From assembly GCA_036490475.1 (NCBI GenBank), contig DASXDT010000006.1:1426001-1490000 (forward strand): a DNA stretch of 64,000 nucleotides, read 5' to 3'. The translations under genes were made by a program, and so were the position numbers. This DNA comes from Candidatus Tumulicola sp. GTDB lineage: Bacteria; Vulcanimicrobiota; Vulcanimicrobiia; Vulcanimicrobiales; Vulcanimicrobiaceae. Positions 34,673 through 43,678 of this stretch are shown here, piece after piece. The first letter of the stretch is position 1; the number at the start of each line of letters is the position of its first letter. The notes beneath the pieces were generated by a model. The model saw only the letters and a list, made by a program, of their open reading frames with translations, did no database searches and was not told where the DNA came from.

Positions 34673-36448
34673 TCACGCTCCTCCTGGGGCCAACGAACCT
34701 CCGTCGAGGAGTGGCTTGAGAAATGCGCCGTCGTTGACGCCGACTTCGGATGCAATAAGGTCGTTCAGTAATTGGTTCATGCGCAGAATCGTTTCGCGAT
34801 GTTTCTCCGGCGCAAGGACCAGGTTGTGAACCTCGTGAGGATCGGTGTGAAGGTCGAAGAGTTGCGCGTCGTTGTTCTTGAGAATTTCCTCGAGTGTCGT
34901 CGGCGTATTGAAGGCCGTCGGCGCGTAGAAGCGGCCGAACTTGTAGCGTCCGTCGAAGGCAAACGAAACCAGTCCACGTTTCGTCATGCCCGCCTTTGCA
35001 ATTGGGGGCTGCTTCGTGGAGTCGAGCATTTGCGATTCCATTACTGTCTTCAAATATTCGGCATCGACCGTTCCAAGACCGAGATAATTGTACAGCACGC
35101 CCTTGCGCACTTGGTGGACGCTTGCCGAATCCGCATTCGTCAGCAGACTTGAGAAGTCACGTCCCGGGAAACCCTCGATCGCCTGCGCCCGCTTTTCTTC
35201 GGGTAAACCAGTAAGCCCCACGAATGTTGGCACTAAATCTAGGTGACTCGTGAGGGCCACGCACTTCGCACCGCTTTCGCCCGTTGGATGGGCGATAAAC
35301 ATCGGCACGTGAGCGTTTTGCTCGTAAATAAACGGCCCTTTCCCTTTAAGGCCGCCGTGCGAGCCACCCATTTCGCCGTGATCGGCTGTAAATATCACGA
35401 CCGTGTCGCGCCACAAATCCATTTCGTCGCAAACGTCGACGATCTGCTTGACGCTACGTTCGTTATCCTGAATCGTGTTCAAATAGTAGTTGTAGAAAAT
35501 CGTCCACATGTCTTTACGGTCGGTAGGAATCGTGCCGGACCAACCGTCCCAGCCCTTCTTATATTCCGCGATCGCCGCGGGGGTACCGGGCGCACTCAAC
35601 GATTCAGAAAGGCTCGGCGCCAACGTCAACGGCCATTTCTTTTCGTAGATAGTGTTCGGCGGCGGAGGCGGTATGGCGGCCGCCGTCACAGCCTTTTGGA
35701 CCGGCGGTTCTCCGGGAACGTTGGCATCGCCGTACATGATGTCGTGCGGGTTGACGAAGCCGGCAACCATGAAGAATGGCTCGCGGTGCTTGCGTGACTG
35801 CAAGGCCGCATTGCGTAGCCAGCGCACGCTCTCACCAGCAATGAACGAATCGTTTTCAAAGCCGCTCAGGGGAGCGCTACCAATGTCCCCGCCGGCGCTG
35901 AAAGCGTCGAAGCCGTATGGCTGGGCAACCGTGCTATAGTTCACCGTTGGTTCGGGGTCCAATATGTTCTTGTCCATCTCGAACTTACCAAAATAGGCGG
36001 TCTTGTAGCCGAGATTTTTAAGGATCGAGCCCATGTTGGGGATAGCCGGGTTAAGCGTTGGAACGAAATCGAACTGCATTTGATCGATGACGTGGTGGTA
36101 CTGCGGAGGCCGCCCCGTGAGGAAGGTCGCGCGTGACGGCGAGCACTGTGCCGATGCGATGTAGTGATTGGTAAACGAAACGCCATTGCGCGCGATTCTG
36201 TCGGTGCCTTGGAGCTTGTAGTCGGGTCCGCCGAGGAGTTGGTGGGTTTGCTGGTCGACGATAATAAAGATGATATTATAAGGCGGTTTGCCCGCCGGCC
36301 CTTTTCGGACGTGACGTTCTTCGCTCGATTGTGCGGACGGCGATGCCTCCGCGACGCTGGGCAGTCCGAGCGCGGCCGCGGCCAGAGTCGACGCTCCAAC
36401 CAAAAGATCGCGACGATTCACCGTAGCTTTTGATTCCGACTCCTTCAC
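34673..36448 (-). CDS. Tat-exported sulfatase family hydrolase
   Basis: A 591-residue type I sulfatase-like enzyme. A twin-arginine signal ('NRRDLLVGASTLAAAALG') precedes the catalytic domain. The sulfatase signature has C102 in 'AQCSPSRATFLTGRPP', the cysteine converted to formylglycine, and 'IIVDQQTH', 'VIFTADHGEMGGSHGG' and 'KGPFIYEQNAHVP' hold the metal- and sulfate-binding residues. It should cleave sulfate esters outside the cytoplasm. I chose the GTG at 36448, which has AAGGAG eight bases upstream. No formylglycine-generating enzyme is encoded in this window. An 84-base gap separates it from the upstream membrane-protein gene. Confidence 0.88.
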   Translation of the reverse strand: MKESESKATVNRRDLLVGASTLAAAALGLPSVAEASPSAQSSEERHVRKGPAGKPPYNIIFIIVDQQTHQLLGGPDYKLQGTDRIARNGVSFTNHYIASAQCSPSRATFLTGRPPQYHHVIDQMQFDFVPTLNPAIPNMGSILKNLGYKTAYFGKFEMDKNILDPEPTVNYSTVAQPYGFDAFSAGGDIGSAPLSGFENDSFIAGESVRWLRNAALQSRKHREPFFMVAGFVNPHDIMYGDANVPGEPPVQKAVTAAAIPPPPPNTIYEKKWPLTLAPSLSESLSAPGTPAAIAEYKKGWDGWSGTIPTDRKDMWTIFYNYYLNTIQDNERSVKQIVDVCDEMDLWRDTVVIFTADHGEMGGSHGGLKGKGPFIYEQNAHVPMFIAHPTGESGAKCVALTSHLDLVPTFVGLTGLPEEKRAQAIEGFPGRDFSSLLTNADSASVHQVRKGVLYNYLGLGTVDAEYLKTVMESQMLDSTKQPPIAKAGMTKRGLVSFAFDGRYKFGRFYAPTAFNTPTTLEEILKNNDAQLFDLHTDPHEVHNLVLAPEKHRETILRMNQLLNDLIASEVGVNDGAFLKPLLDGGSLAPGGA

Positions 36449-36532
36449 CTGCGAAGCTCCTTTCGATACTGTGCGGCGACAGCGTCCCCGATGAGACGCT
36501 TGACCGTTCGGCAGCACAAGCTATCCCCCTCG

Positions 36533-37210
36533 CTATGCGCGTGCGAACTGAGTCTGTAATCCGTTCGCCGCGATCGTCGCCGCGCGTACGTGAGCGAAGA
36601 CGAGCGCGTGGCCGATCAGATACGTGGGCACGAGACACAGCGGAATGATCGACCACGGGAGCGTCGTCATCGCGGCCGATGCCCCACTCGTCGCATACTT
36701 CGCTCCGAGCGATACGGCCACGATGAGGTCGAGAGCACCAAGAATGTTCCATTCGAGAACGCGCACGTCGTTGGGTTTTCTAGCGGCTATACGCGCGACG
36801 CCGAGCGCTAATACTCCAGTGAGGATGTCGCCGATGCCGGCCGCGTACGGGAACGGCCCGCTCATCAGCCCCGTAAGAGCGGCGGTGAGCATAAGCACGC
36901 CGAGCACGCGCATTGCGTTGAGCGCGATGATCGACGACACGGGAATTGCCATCATCGCTGTGCGCACGGATGGGAACGTGGAGGCGAAGGCTGCTGCAAT
37001 CAGCGGAAGCATGAAGAACATCGGCATAGCAAATCGGGAGTGCATGAGCGCGCCGGACATGGTGATCGCAAGCGCAAGGGCGACCCAAACGCCCACCCCG
37101 GCTCCGAGCGCGAGCCGAGAGGCCGAACGAACGGGAAGCCAACCGAGGACTGCTGCAAACAAGGTGCCGGCCGTAGCGCCGAGGGTCAACGTCGTAACGA
37201 TTTCGAGCAT
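36533..37210 (-). CDS. Multi-pass membrane protein of unknown function
   Basis: A 225-residue hydrophobic protein with about seven transmembrane segments, for example 'GAGVGVWVALALAITMSGAL' and 'ILGALDLIVAVSLGAKYATSG'. I do not recognise the family. The ATG at 37210 has an AGAGGAAA site. Its promoter (TATAGT and TTGCAT, 17 bases apart) overlaps that of the divergent HxlR regulator, so the regulator probably controls it. Confidence 0.75.
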   Translation of the reverse strand: MLEIVTTLTLGATAGTLFAAVLGWLPVRSASRLALGAGVGVWVALALAITMSGALMHSRFAMPMFFMLPLIAAAFASTFPSVRTAMMAIPVSSIIALNAMRVLGVLMLTAALTGLMSGPFPYAAGIGDILTGVLALGVARIAARKPNDVRVLEWNILGALDLIVAVSLGAKYATSGASAAMTTLPWSIIPLCLVPTYLIGHALVFAHVRAATIAANGLQTQFARA

Positions 37211-37232
37211 GTATTTCCTCTACTTTCGTGAT

Positions 37233-37294
37233 AGTTACTTGTGTGAAGAAAGTGACTATACCACATTGACTTGCCTCATGCAAGTGACTAAACT
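37233..37294. promoter_or_regulatory. Overlapping divergent promoters and repeated operator of the HxlR pair
   Basis: To the right: TTGACT (37266-37271) and TAAACT (37289-37294), 17 bases apart. To the left: TTGCAT (37283-37278) and TATAGT (37260-37255), 17 bases apart. AAGTGACT occurs at 37250-37257 and 37282-37289, and as an imperfect inverted copy at 37233-37240. ACTTGC and GCAAGT form an inverted repeat at 37269-37285. This is a typical auto- and cross-regulated region. Confidence 0.65.
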
Positions 37295-37301
37295 TGATTT
37301 T

Positions 37302-37730
37302 ATGCGACACGTTAGCCTGGCGGACCAACCTTGCCCGATCGCTCGAACGCTCGACATCGTTGGGGAATGGTGGACGCTGCTCATCGTTCGCGATGCCGTC
37401 CTCGGTGCTCGGCGATTCGACGAGTTCAAAGCGACCGGCATCGCGGACAACGTCTTGTCGGCTCGCCTGAAAAAACTCACCGAGGCCGGTATCCTCAAGC
37501 GACGCCGCTATCAGCGGCTTCCCGATCGCTACGAGTACGTACTTACCGAAAAGGGCCGTGCGCTAGCGCCCGTCGTTCTGGCGCTACGCTCCTGGGGCAA
37601 GCGCTTTACGAAAGGAGACGACATGAGTCAAATCGTGCACGCCGAGTGCGGCAGCAGCGTCGAGCTGGGATTTCATTGCACCAAGTGTGCTCGCCGAATA
37701 GAAGGGGCGGAAATAGCCCGGACTTCATAA
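37302..37730 (+). CDS. HxlR-family winged-helix regulator with a C-terminal cysteine cluster
   Basis: A 142-residue transcription factor. 'CPIARTLDIVGEWWTLLIVRDAVLG' and 'RRFDEFKATGIADNVLSARLKKLTEAGIL' are the hallmark of the HxlR fold. A C-terminal extension has C-x(11)-C-x(2)-C ('CGSSVELGFHCTKCARR'), a possible zinc or redox site not found in minimal HxlR proteins. The ATG at 37302 sits about 8 bases after the -10 box, so the transcript is probably leaderless; an in-frame ATG at 37278 would lie upstream of the expected start of transcription. It probably represses the divergent membrane-protein gene. Confidence 0.88.
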   Translation: MRHVSLADQPCPIARTLDIVGEWWTLLIVRDAVLGARRFDEFKATGIADNVLSARLKKLTEAGILKRRRYQRLPDRYEYVLTEKGRALAPVVLALRSWGKRFTKGDDMSQIVHAECGSSVELGFHCTKCARRIEGAEIARTS

Positions 37731-37756
37731 ACGAATGTTAAGAGAAGCCCTGTAAA

Positions 37757-39271
37757 ATGGCGTCCATGGCACACAAGTCTGTTCAGGATTATATCGACGA
37801 ACTGCCTACCTGGCCCGATGGTACGCAGGTCACATCCATTCCCATGACGGTTATGCAGAAGCTGATCTGGTATCTCGCGGCGGCGGGCAAGTTCTTCGAA
37901 GGCTTCGTCGTCTTCATGACCGGCGTCGCGCTTCCACTGATCTCGCGCGAGTTTCATATCGCGCCGGCGCAAAACGGCATCGTCAGCGCGGCGAGCCTCT
38001 TCGGAATTTTAATCGGCGCGGTGGCCTTGGGGAGTCTTTCCGACTACTTCGGACGCAAGCGCATGTTCATCGTCGAAATGATCATTTTCTGCCTGTTCCT
38101 GGCGCTGTTGATGCTGTCGAACGGGTTTCTTCCGTTGGTGATCTGTCTCTTCGGACTCGGACTGGCGCTTGGGTGCGACTATCCGACGGCGCACATGATC
38201 ATCTCGGAAAATACGCCGAGTTCGAAGCGAGGCAGTTTGGTTCTCGGCGCGTTCGCGTTCCAAGCGATCGGAGCGCTCGCCGGAACGGGCGTCGGCTATA
38301 TGGTGCTATCGTTGAACCCCACGCTGGACGCCTGGCGCTGGATGTATGCCACCGCGGTGATCCCGGCGATCCTCGTTACGATCGGCCGTTTTTACATCAC
38401 GGAGAGCGCAAACTGGCTTTTCGCTCGCGGCGAAAAGGCCCGAGCCGAACGCGCTATGGCCGCGCTTCTGGTGCGATCGCCGCGCTATCCGACCGAGATC
38501 ACGCTGCAGACGCTCGATGGGTCCGAAACGCACACCGGCAAGCGACCCTCGTTCGCCGCGCTCTTCGAGAAGGGCCGTAACCTCCGCGCAACGATCCTGG
38601 CTTCGGTTCCATGGTTTCTCCAAGATCTCGGAACGTACGGCATCGGCATCTTCACGCCGACGATCCTCGCAACGGCCTTTGGAAGCCCGGCCGACCATGT
38701 TCGCAGCACCAGCGATCTCATCATGAACGACATCCTAGCAGCGAAAGGCTCGGCGTTGATTACGTCGCTGCTGATCGTTGGCATTGCGTTCGCAGTGCTT
38801 CTTGCCGACAGGCTCGGCAGGATCAGGTTGCAGATATTTGGTTTCGTAGGTTGCGCGGTAGGCCTCCTCATCGCGTCGTTCTCGGTCGACGTCGCCGGAC
38901 CGGGAAAGATCATGTTGATTTTTATCGGTTTCATGTTGTTCGATTTCATGACGAATCTGGGTCCGAACGCGCAGACCTATCTGCTCGCGGGCGAGGTCTT
39001 TCCGACGGAGATTCGTGGAATGGGCGCGGGCTTCGCTGCGGCCTTCGCTAAAATCGGGGCCGTGGCAACGGCCTTCCTTTTCCCGATCTTGCTCTCCGCG
39101 ATCGGGACGAAGTATTTGCTGTACTTACTCATCATCGCTTCGATCTTGGGCGCGATCGTGACGTGGATGTTCCGCATCGAAACGACCGGTGTGAAGCTCG
39201 ATACGATCGGCAGCGATGACGCGGTCGATCCCCACGCGTCATCCCCTCAATTAGTTGGGGCTGCGGGGTAA
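37757..39271 (+). CDS. Major facilitator superfamily metabolite/H+ symporter
   Basis: A 504-residue transporter with 12 predicted transmembrane helices and the sugar-porter-like marks 'GSLSDYFGRKRMF' (loop 2-3) and 'ERAMAALLVRSPRYP' in the central loop. It resembles proton-coupled symporters for organic acids or phosphate of the PHO84 type. The next gene, four bases downstream, encodes a PstS-like phosphate-binding protein, which makes phosphate or a phosphorylated solute a reasonable but unproven substrate. The 26-base gap after the HxlR gene suggests it may be co-transcribed with that regulator. Confidence 0.85.
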   Translation: MASMAHKSVQDYIDELPTWPDGTQVTSIPMTVMQKLIWYLAAAGKFFEGFVVFMTGVALPLISREFHIAPAQNGIVSAASLFGILIGAVALGSLSDYFGRKRMFIVEMIIFCLFLALLMLSNGFLPLVICLFGLGLALGCDYPTAHMIISENTPSSKRGSLVLGAFAFQAIGALAGTGVGYMVLSLNPTLDAWRWMYATAVIPAILVTIGRFYITESANWLFARGEKARAERAMAALLVRSPRYPTEITLQTLDGSETHTGKRPSFAALFEKGRNLRATILASVPWFLQDLGTYGIGIFTPTILATAFGSPADHVRSTSDLIMNDILAAKGSALITSLLIVGIAFAVLLADRLGRIRLQIFGFVGCAVGLLIASFSVDVAGPGKIMLIFIGFMLFDFMTNLGPNAQTYLLAGEVFPTEIRGMGAGFAAAFAKIGAVATAFLFPILLSAIGTKYLLYLLIIASILGAIVTWMFRIETTGVKLDTIGSDDAVDPHASSPQLVGAAG

Positions 39272-39275
39272 GATT

Positions 39276-40334
39276 GTGAAGCTCGTACGTTCTGTTTTCA
39301 TGGTTACGCTGTTAGCAATCACGGTGCTGCCGTCGTTGCCGGCGCGAGCTGCTGCACTCACACTCGTCGAGTCCGGCTCGACGCTCTTTTACCCGCTCTT
39401 TCGAATTTGGACCGCTGAATATGCAAAGGCGAGCCCGGGCGTTCGTATTACCGCGCGCGGAACGGGCTCGGAAGCCGGTGTGAAAGACGCAATCGCCGGA
39501 AGCGTGCAGATCGGTGCGTCCGATGCGTTCATGTCGGACGAACAGATAAAAGCAAGTCCGGACATTCTGAACATTCCGCTCGCGATCGGGGCGGAAACGG
39601 TTAACTACAACCTCCCAGGCCTGAACAAAGCGAACGTGCGGCTTGATGGCCCGGCGATCGCCGGCATCTACGCCGGTACCATCCGATTTTGGGATGCGAA
39701 GCCGATTGCCGCTCTGAACGCGGGAGTGGCGCTTCCGCATCATGCAATCGTCCCAATCCACCGAAGGGACGGCTCCGGTTCGACCTTCCTGTTCGCGCAG
39801 TACTTGGCATTTTCAACCTCCGCTTGGGAGCAAGGACCGAACTACGGCACGACGATCGCGTGGCCCGATGTTCCAGGGTCCATCGCTGCGCACGGAAATC
39901 CCGGCATGGTACAAGCGACGAAGAGCACTTCATACTCGATTTCATACGTTGGCTCGAGCCTTCACGGTGAAATTGCGAAGGCCGGCATCGGAACAGCGCT
40001 CATCGGAAATCAAGCCGGCAAGTTCTTGCTCCCGACGACCGACTCGGTCCGCGCCGGCGCAGCCGCGCTCGACTCGCGGACGCCGCCCGACGAGCGTTTG
40101 AGTTTGGTCTACGCGCCTGGTGAGAACTCGTATCCGCTGATCGGTTACGAATATGCGATCGTCTCGAAAAAACAGCCGAACCCGCAGGTAGCCGCCGCAA
40201 TTCGCAACTTCCTGACGTGGAGCATCGATTCGAGCCGCGGCAGTTCTCCGAAGAATATGGACGCCGTGCGCTTTATCCCGTTGCCCGAATATATTCGAGC
40301 GCTCACGATCCTACAAATCGAGAAGATCCAGTAA
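39276..40334 (+). CDS. pstS: PstS-like phosphate-binding protein
   Basis: A 352-residue periplasmic binding protein. After the signal peptide, 'LVESGSTLFYPLFRIW' and 'IVPIHRRDGSGSTFLFAQYL' are the two phosphate-contacting segments of PstS, and 'IGASDAFM' and 'GTIRFWDAKPI' also match. It would capture inorganic phosphate, normally for the PstCAB transporter, but no pstC, pstA or pstB gene is present nearby. The GTG at 39276 lies four bases after the MFS stop; a TTG at 39255 would overlap it. Confidence 0.88.
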   Translation: MKLVRSVFMVTLLAITVLPSLPARAAALTLVESGSTLFYPLFRIWTAEYAKASPGVRITARGTGSEAGVKDAIAGSVQIGASDAFMSDEQIKASPDILNIPLAIGAETVNYNLPGLNKANVRLDGPAIAGIYAGTIRFWDAKPIAALNAGVALPHHAIVPIHRRDGSGSTFLFAQYLAFSTSAWEQGPNYGTTIAWPDVPGSIAAHGNPGMVQATKSTSYSISYVGSSLHGEIAKAGIGTALIGNQAGKFLLPTTDSVRAGAAALDSRTPPDERLSLVYAPGENSYPLIGYEYAIVSKKQPNPQVAAAIRNFLTWSIDSSRGSSPKNMDAVRFIPLPEYIRALTILQIEKIQ

Positions 40335-40365
40335 CCGAGGGTCTTGAGAGTTCTGAGAGCGCGCG

Positions 40366-40683
40366 TCAGAAGATCGGTTCGAAACTCGCGAACATGTCGC
40401 GCGCTTCGGCCAACGTGCTCAAAGACACATAATCGCAGGCGGCCTCGTAGCGCTTCCAAAGTTTGGCGACCTCTGGATTCGAATGGGCTCCCTCTATCGA
40501 TGCGTTCGACTTCCACTCGAACACTTCTACGATCGTGCCGTCTTTAGCGCGCATCGCGTAAGCCGGGCGCTCTGTGACCAATCCCTCTTTGCGTAAGATA
40601 GGGACGTGCTCGCGCGTCAGCTGCAGCAATTCATCGTTCTTGCCCTCTTTGGGCCGGTAGCATGCTATCGAGAAAACGCTCAT
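40366..40683 (-). CDS. Small dimeric alpha/beta-barrel (ABM-like) protein
   Basis: A 105-residue protein. 'MSVFSIACYRPKEGKNDELLQLTREH' and 'TIVEVFEWKSNASIEGAHSNPEV' fit the antibiotic-biosynthesis-monooxygenase-like fold, a dimeric barrel that often acts on quinones or haem. A strong AAAGGAG site lies upstream of the ATG at 40683. It is 14 bases downstream of the antiporter gene and probably co-transcribed with it. Substrate unknown. Confidence 0.75.
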   Translation of the reverse strand: MSVFSIACYRPKEGKNDELLQLTREHVPILRKEGLVTERPAYAMRAKDGTIVEVFEWKSNASIEGAHSNPEVAKLWKRYEAACDYVSLSTLAEARDMFASFEPIF

Positions 40684-40696
40684 GAGTAGACTCCTT

Positions 40697-42355
40697 TTAC
40701 GATGTATTCCGGTCTGTATGCAATTGTACGTGGTCTTGCAGCGCTGCCTGGTCGATCAATTCGATTGCATCGATCGAGAGGCTTTCTTGGTCGAACATGC
40801 GGGTTAGGCGTTGCAGTACGACGTTGTCGATCTCGCCACGATTTCTCATCCCAATGATCTCCGCGCGCTCCGCTCGTAAGAGCTCGCGCTCGAGCTCCCG
40901 CATTTCAGACGATTCGACGAAGGCATCGTCGACCCCGTCGGCTTCGTCGATCGGTCCCTCCGAGTAGCGCTGTATTCGACCGGCGAATCGCCGCTCTAAA
41001 CCCACAGCCAGCGATGCCGCTACGCTGCCGTCACGCGTGAGTTCGCCGAGCCGCCGAAGCGCAGCAGCCGCTGCCGCTTGCATCGCTTCGCGCTGTTCTT
41101 TTGAATCGACGCCATCGTCCTTGATACGCAGCCAGCGAATCAGAAGAGGCAACGTCAGTCCTTGGAAGACGAGTGTGAAAACGACGACCACGTATGCAAG
41201 GTAGATCAGGAGTGCGCGGTGGGGAAAAAGACCGTTCGCGACGGTGGTGGGAATAGCGAGCGCCGCGGCGAGGGAAACCGCTCCGCGTATGCCCGCCCAC
41301 GAACTGAATGCGAAATGCGACCAGTGTGCGTCGCGTAACTTGCGCCGCTCGAGTACCGCGGCAATCGTTCCGTGTGCGAACAAGTAGAACGTGCGAGCGA
41401 TGATGAGCGTTGCGACGATGACGACCGCGTATTTGCCAAGAACATACCAGGGCGTACTTGAAAGATGTTCGACAACCGAGTGGAGCTGGAGTCCGACGAC
41501 CATAAAGAGCGTCGCATTGACGCCGAAGACGAGCGTTTCCCAAAAACCATAGGCTCGCAACCGCGTTTGGGGCACGAGGACGACCGGCGTGAAACGATTG
41601 ATGATCAGACCCGCCGTTACCACGGCCAATACCCCCGACACGCGGAGATATTGCGCCGGCAGGTAGGCTATGAATGGTGCCGACAGTGAAAGCGCCATTT
41701 GAAGACGAGGCGTTCGAATGATCTGCCAGAGAAAGCGTAACAGGAGTGCGGTTAGGCCACCGATGGCGAATCCGCCGAGGACGGAAAACACAAGACTGAG
41801 AAGCGCGTCGGTAACGTGAAAAGAGCCTGTGACGATCGCCGCAATCGCGAGCGCATACAACACGAGCGAAGTCGCGTCATTGAAGAGCGCCTCGCCTTCG
41901 ATATCGGAGATCAGGTGCCGTGGGATTTGAAAGCGTTCCGCAACCGGCGTAACGGCGAGCTCGTCAGTCGGCCCGAGGAGCGCACCCAATAGAAGCGCGA
42001 CGGGCCACGCGAGATGAAGGTACGCATGTGCGACGACGGCGACGGCGGCCACCGTGACGAGCACGAGCCCGACCGATAGCGAGAGAATCCACGTTTTGTT
42101 CCGCGCGAATTCCTCTTCAGGTGCGGTAATCGATTCCCAATACAGCAGCGGAGGTAAAGCGAAAAGCAGCACCGCGTCGGGCGGCAAATCCACACGCGGG
42201 AGGCCTGGAATTAAACCGATGCACAGACCTGCGACAACGAGCACGACCGGATATGCCACACGCAGCCGCTCGGCGAACGCACTCAGAATTATCGCGACAA
42301 CAAACAGCGCGGCGATAAATCCGATAATGTTAATCACCGCGATGAGTGCCCACAA
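40697..42355 (-). CDS. CPA1-type Na+(K+)/H+ antiporter
   Basis: A 552-residue membrane protein with about 12 helices and a 130-residue cytoplasmic tail. Helix 5-6 motifs 'LGALLGPTDELAV' and 'IEGEALFNDATSLVLYALA' carry the GPTD and ND acid pairs of the CPA1 family, here with GPTDELAV in place of the common SPTDPVAV. It should exchange cytoplasmic Na+ or K+ for external protons. The GTG at 42355 is a reasonable start, with the first helix at residue 5. It shares an operon with an ABM-like protein. Confidence 0.88.
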   Translation of the reverse strand: MWALIAVINIIGFIAALFVVAIILSAFAERLRVAYPVVLVVAGLCIGLIPGLPRVDLPPDAVLLFALPPLLYWESITAPEEEFARNKTWILSLSVGLVLVTVAAVAVVAHAYLHLAWPVALLLGALLGPTDELAVTPVAERFQIPRHLISDIEGEALFNDATSLVLYALAIAAIVTGSFHVTDALLSLVFSVLGGFAIGGLTALLLRFLWQIIRTPRLQMALSLSAPFIAYLPAQYLRVSGVLAVVTAGLIINRFTPVVLVPQTRLRAYGFWETLVFGVNATLFMVVGLQLHSVVEHLSSTPWYVLGKYAVVIVATLIIARTFYLFAHGTIAAVLERRKLRDAHWSHFAFSSWAGIRGAVSLAAALAIPTTVANGLFPHRALLIYLAYVVVVFTLVFQGLTLPLLIRWLRIKDDGVDSKEQREAMQAAAAAALRRLGELTRDGSVAASLAVGLERRFAGRIQRYSEGPIDEADGVDDAFVESSEMRELERELLRAERAEIIGMRNRGEIDNVVLQRLTRMFDQESLSIDAIELIDQAALQDHVQLHTDRNTS

Positions 42356-42468
42356 CTGATTCGCGGGCCGTTCCCAGTGTTCATAACCTACCGCTGGGTT
42401 TGTGCTAGGGTTTGAGGAGAGCCTCCCGCGCTCGCGAAGATAATGGGTCGAACGATCCTGACCCGGGG

Positions 42469-42496
42469 CGGTGGAGCGGCGTGTGCCACTCCACCG
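42469..42496. terminator. Hairpin between propeller and antiporter genes
   Basis: CGGTGGAG and CTCCACCG form a perfect 8-base stem around a 12-base loop, 12 bases past the stop of the propeller gene at 42508. The minus-strand side lacks a U-tract, so its strength as a terminator is uncertain. Confidence 0.4.
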
Positions 42497-42507
42497 TATT
42501 CAGTTTT

Positions 42508-43575
42508 CTAAAGGGGTGCTGCGGGATCGGTGGCGGCGCCGGTGGCGAAGCCGCTCGGCGAAAGTCCGTTGGTGAAACTATACTCGTACGTGCCGCTCGG
42601 ATATGCGTAAACGTCTACGCTGCCGCCCAAATCAGCGCAGAAGAGGAGCGTCTCTTTGCGATTGAGTGGGCACCACAGCGAGAGGCCTTGCATCGGCGTA
42701 ACGGTCGGCGAACCGTTGTACGGCGGTGCATAAACGTTCTGGGTGTAATTATTCCAGTCCGTAATAATCAGGTTATTCGAACGGTCGAATTGCGGGGCAC
42801 CGGGCAAGCCAAGAACGATTCCGCTAAGCAATGTTCCGGGCATTTTGCCGTGTGGGAACTCGACGACATCTGCGGTGCCTTGCGGATCCCGATTCGAGAC
42901 GAATATGTTATCGTGACTATCGGCAGCGATGCCGATGAGCTCGTTAAACGTCGAATAGGTAAGCGTTCGAAGTAACGTGCCGGTATTATCGTACACGTCG
43001 ACCGAACCCGGAGCGCCGGCGACGCCGAAGATGTTTAATATATAAATGTGGTGTTGGCGGTCGAATCCGACATCTGCCGGCTGACCGTTCGGGTCGGCGA
43101 TGTTGAGAAGCGCTTTGCCACAGTTCGGCGCATATTCTTGCGTATAGCCTGCGCCGCCGCCGGTTCCGTTCGGAACCCAAAGGTTTCCGGCTCGATCCAC
43201 TGCGATGCCATTGATTGATGTACCGGTTAGCGAGCACAATGCCGCTTTATTGCGCTTGTTGTTAAGGTGATACTCTTGAATGGGGCTTCCCGAGAATTGG
43301 CCAACGTACAAGTATCCCTTTGCCGCGTCCGGCACGATCGTATCGATACCAACCAAGTGGTGGATCGAACGGTCGCGCATTGCCGAAACCGGCGAAACAG
43401 CGCCGTTGCGACCGATGGTTAGTTCCTGTGAAACTGACGAACCGACGGTGGCCGGCGCGAATGCCTGTGACGAATCCGCGGTTTCCGAGTTGTTCCCCGA
43501 ACAACCGGCAGCCAGTGCGAAGGCCGCCGCAGAGACAATCCTCCCGACTTGAATTTGCGTGCGATGGCGCACCAT
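42508..43575 (-). CDS. Exported NHL-type beta-propeller lipoprotein
   Basis: A 355-residue lipoprotein with the lipobox 'ALAAGC' and propeller blades such as 'IAVDRAGNLWVPNGTGG', 'VGFDRQHHIYILNIFG' and 'IAADSHDNIFVSNRD'. The ATG at 43575 has an AAAGGAG site; the open frame continues upstream without a signal sequence. It diverges from a TPR regulator across about 100 bases containing a perfect 8-2-8 palindrome. Confidence 0.85.
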   Translation of the reverse strand: MVRHRTQIQVGRIVSAAAFALAAGCSGNNSETADSSQAFAPATVGSSVSQELTIGRNGAVSPVSAMRDRSIHHLVGIDTIVPDAAKGYLYVGQFSGSPIQEYHLNNKRNKAALCSLTGTSINGIAVDRAGNLWVPNGTGGGAGYTQEYAPNCGKALLNIADPNGQPADVGFDRQHHIYILNIFGVAGAPGSVDVYDNTGTLLRTLTYSTFNELIGIAADSHDNIFVSNRDPQGTADVVEFPHGKMPGTLLSGIVLGLPGAPQFDRSNNLIITDWNNYTQNVYAPPYNGSPTVTPMQGLSLWCPLNRKETLLFCADLGGSVDVYAYPSGTYEYSFTNGLSPSGFATGAATDPAAPL

Positions 43576-43631
43576 GACAGCTCCTTTCGATGTAGACGAA
43601 AACAACATATGCGGCCCGCCATTACGGGACC

Positions 43632-43649
43632 TTGGCAGTGGACTGCCAA
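43632..43649. promoter_or_regulatory. Perfect palindrome between propeller and TPR-regulator genes
   Basis: TTGGCAGT, two bases, then ACTGCCAA form a perfect inverted repeat midway in the divergent control region. Its GGCA...TGCC core resembles the TAGGCA/TGCCTA palindrome at 4697-4710 in front of the LuxR-type regulator. Candidate binding site for the adjacent regulator. Confidence 0.5.
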
Positions 43650-43678
43650 AACTCCCGAGTCGAAAGCGAGCACCGGGC

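Noticed and set aside
36533-39271. Sulfatase, membrane protein and MFS gene as one sulfate-ester use operon
   Set aside because: They are on different strands with a divergent promoter region between them, and there is no sulfate-specific transporter or formylglycine-generating enzyme.
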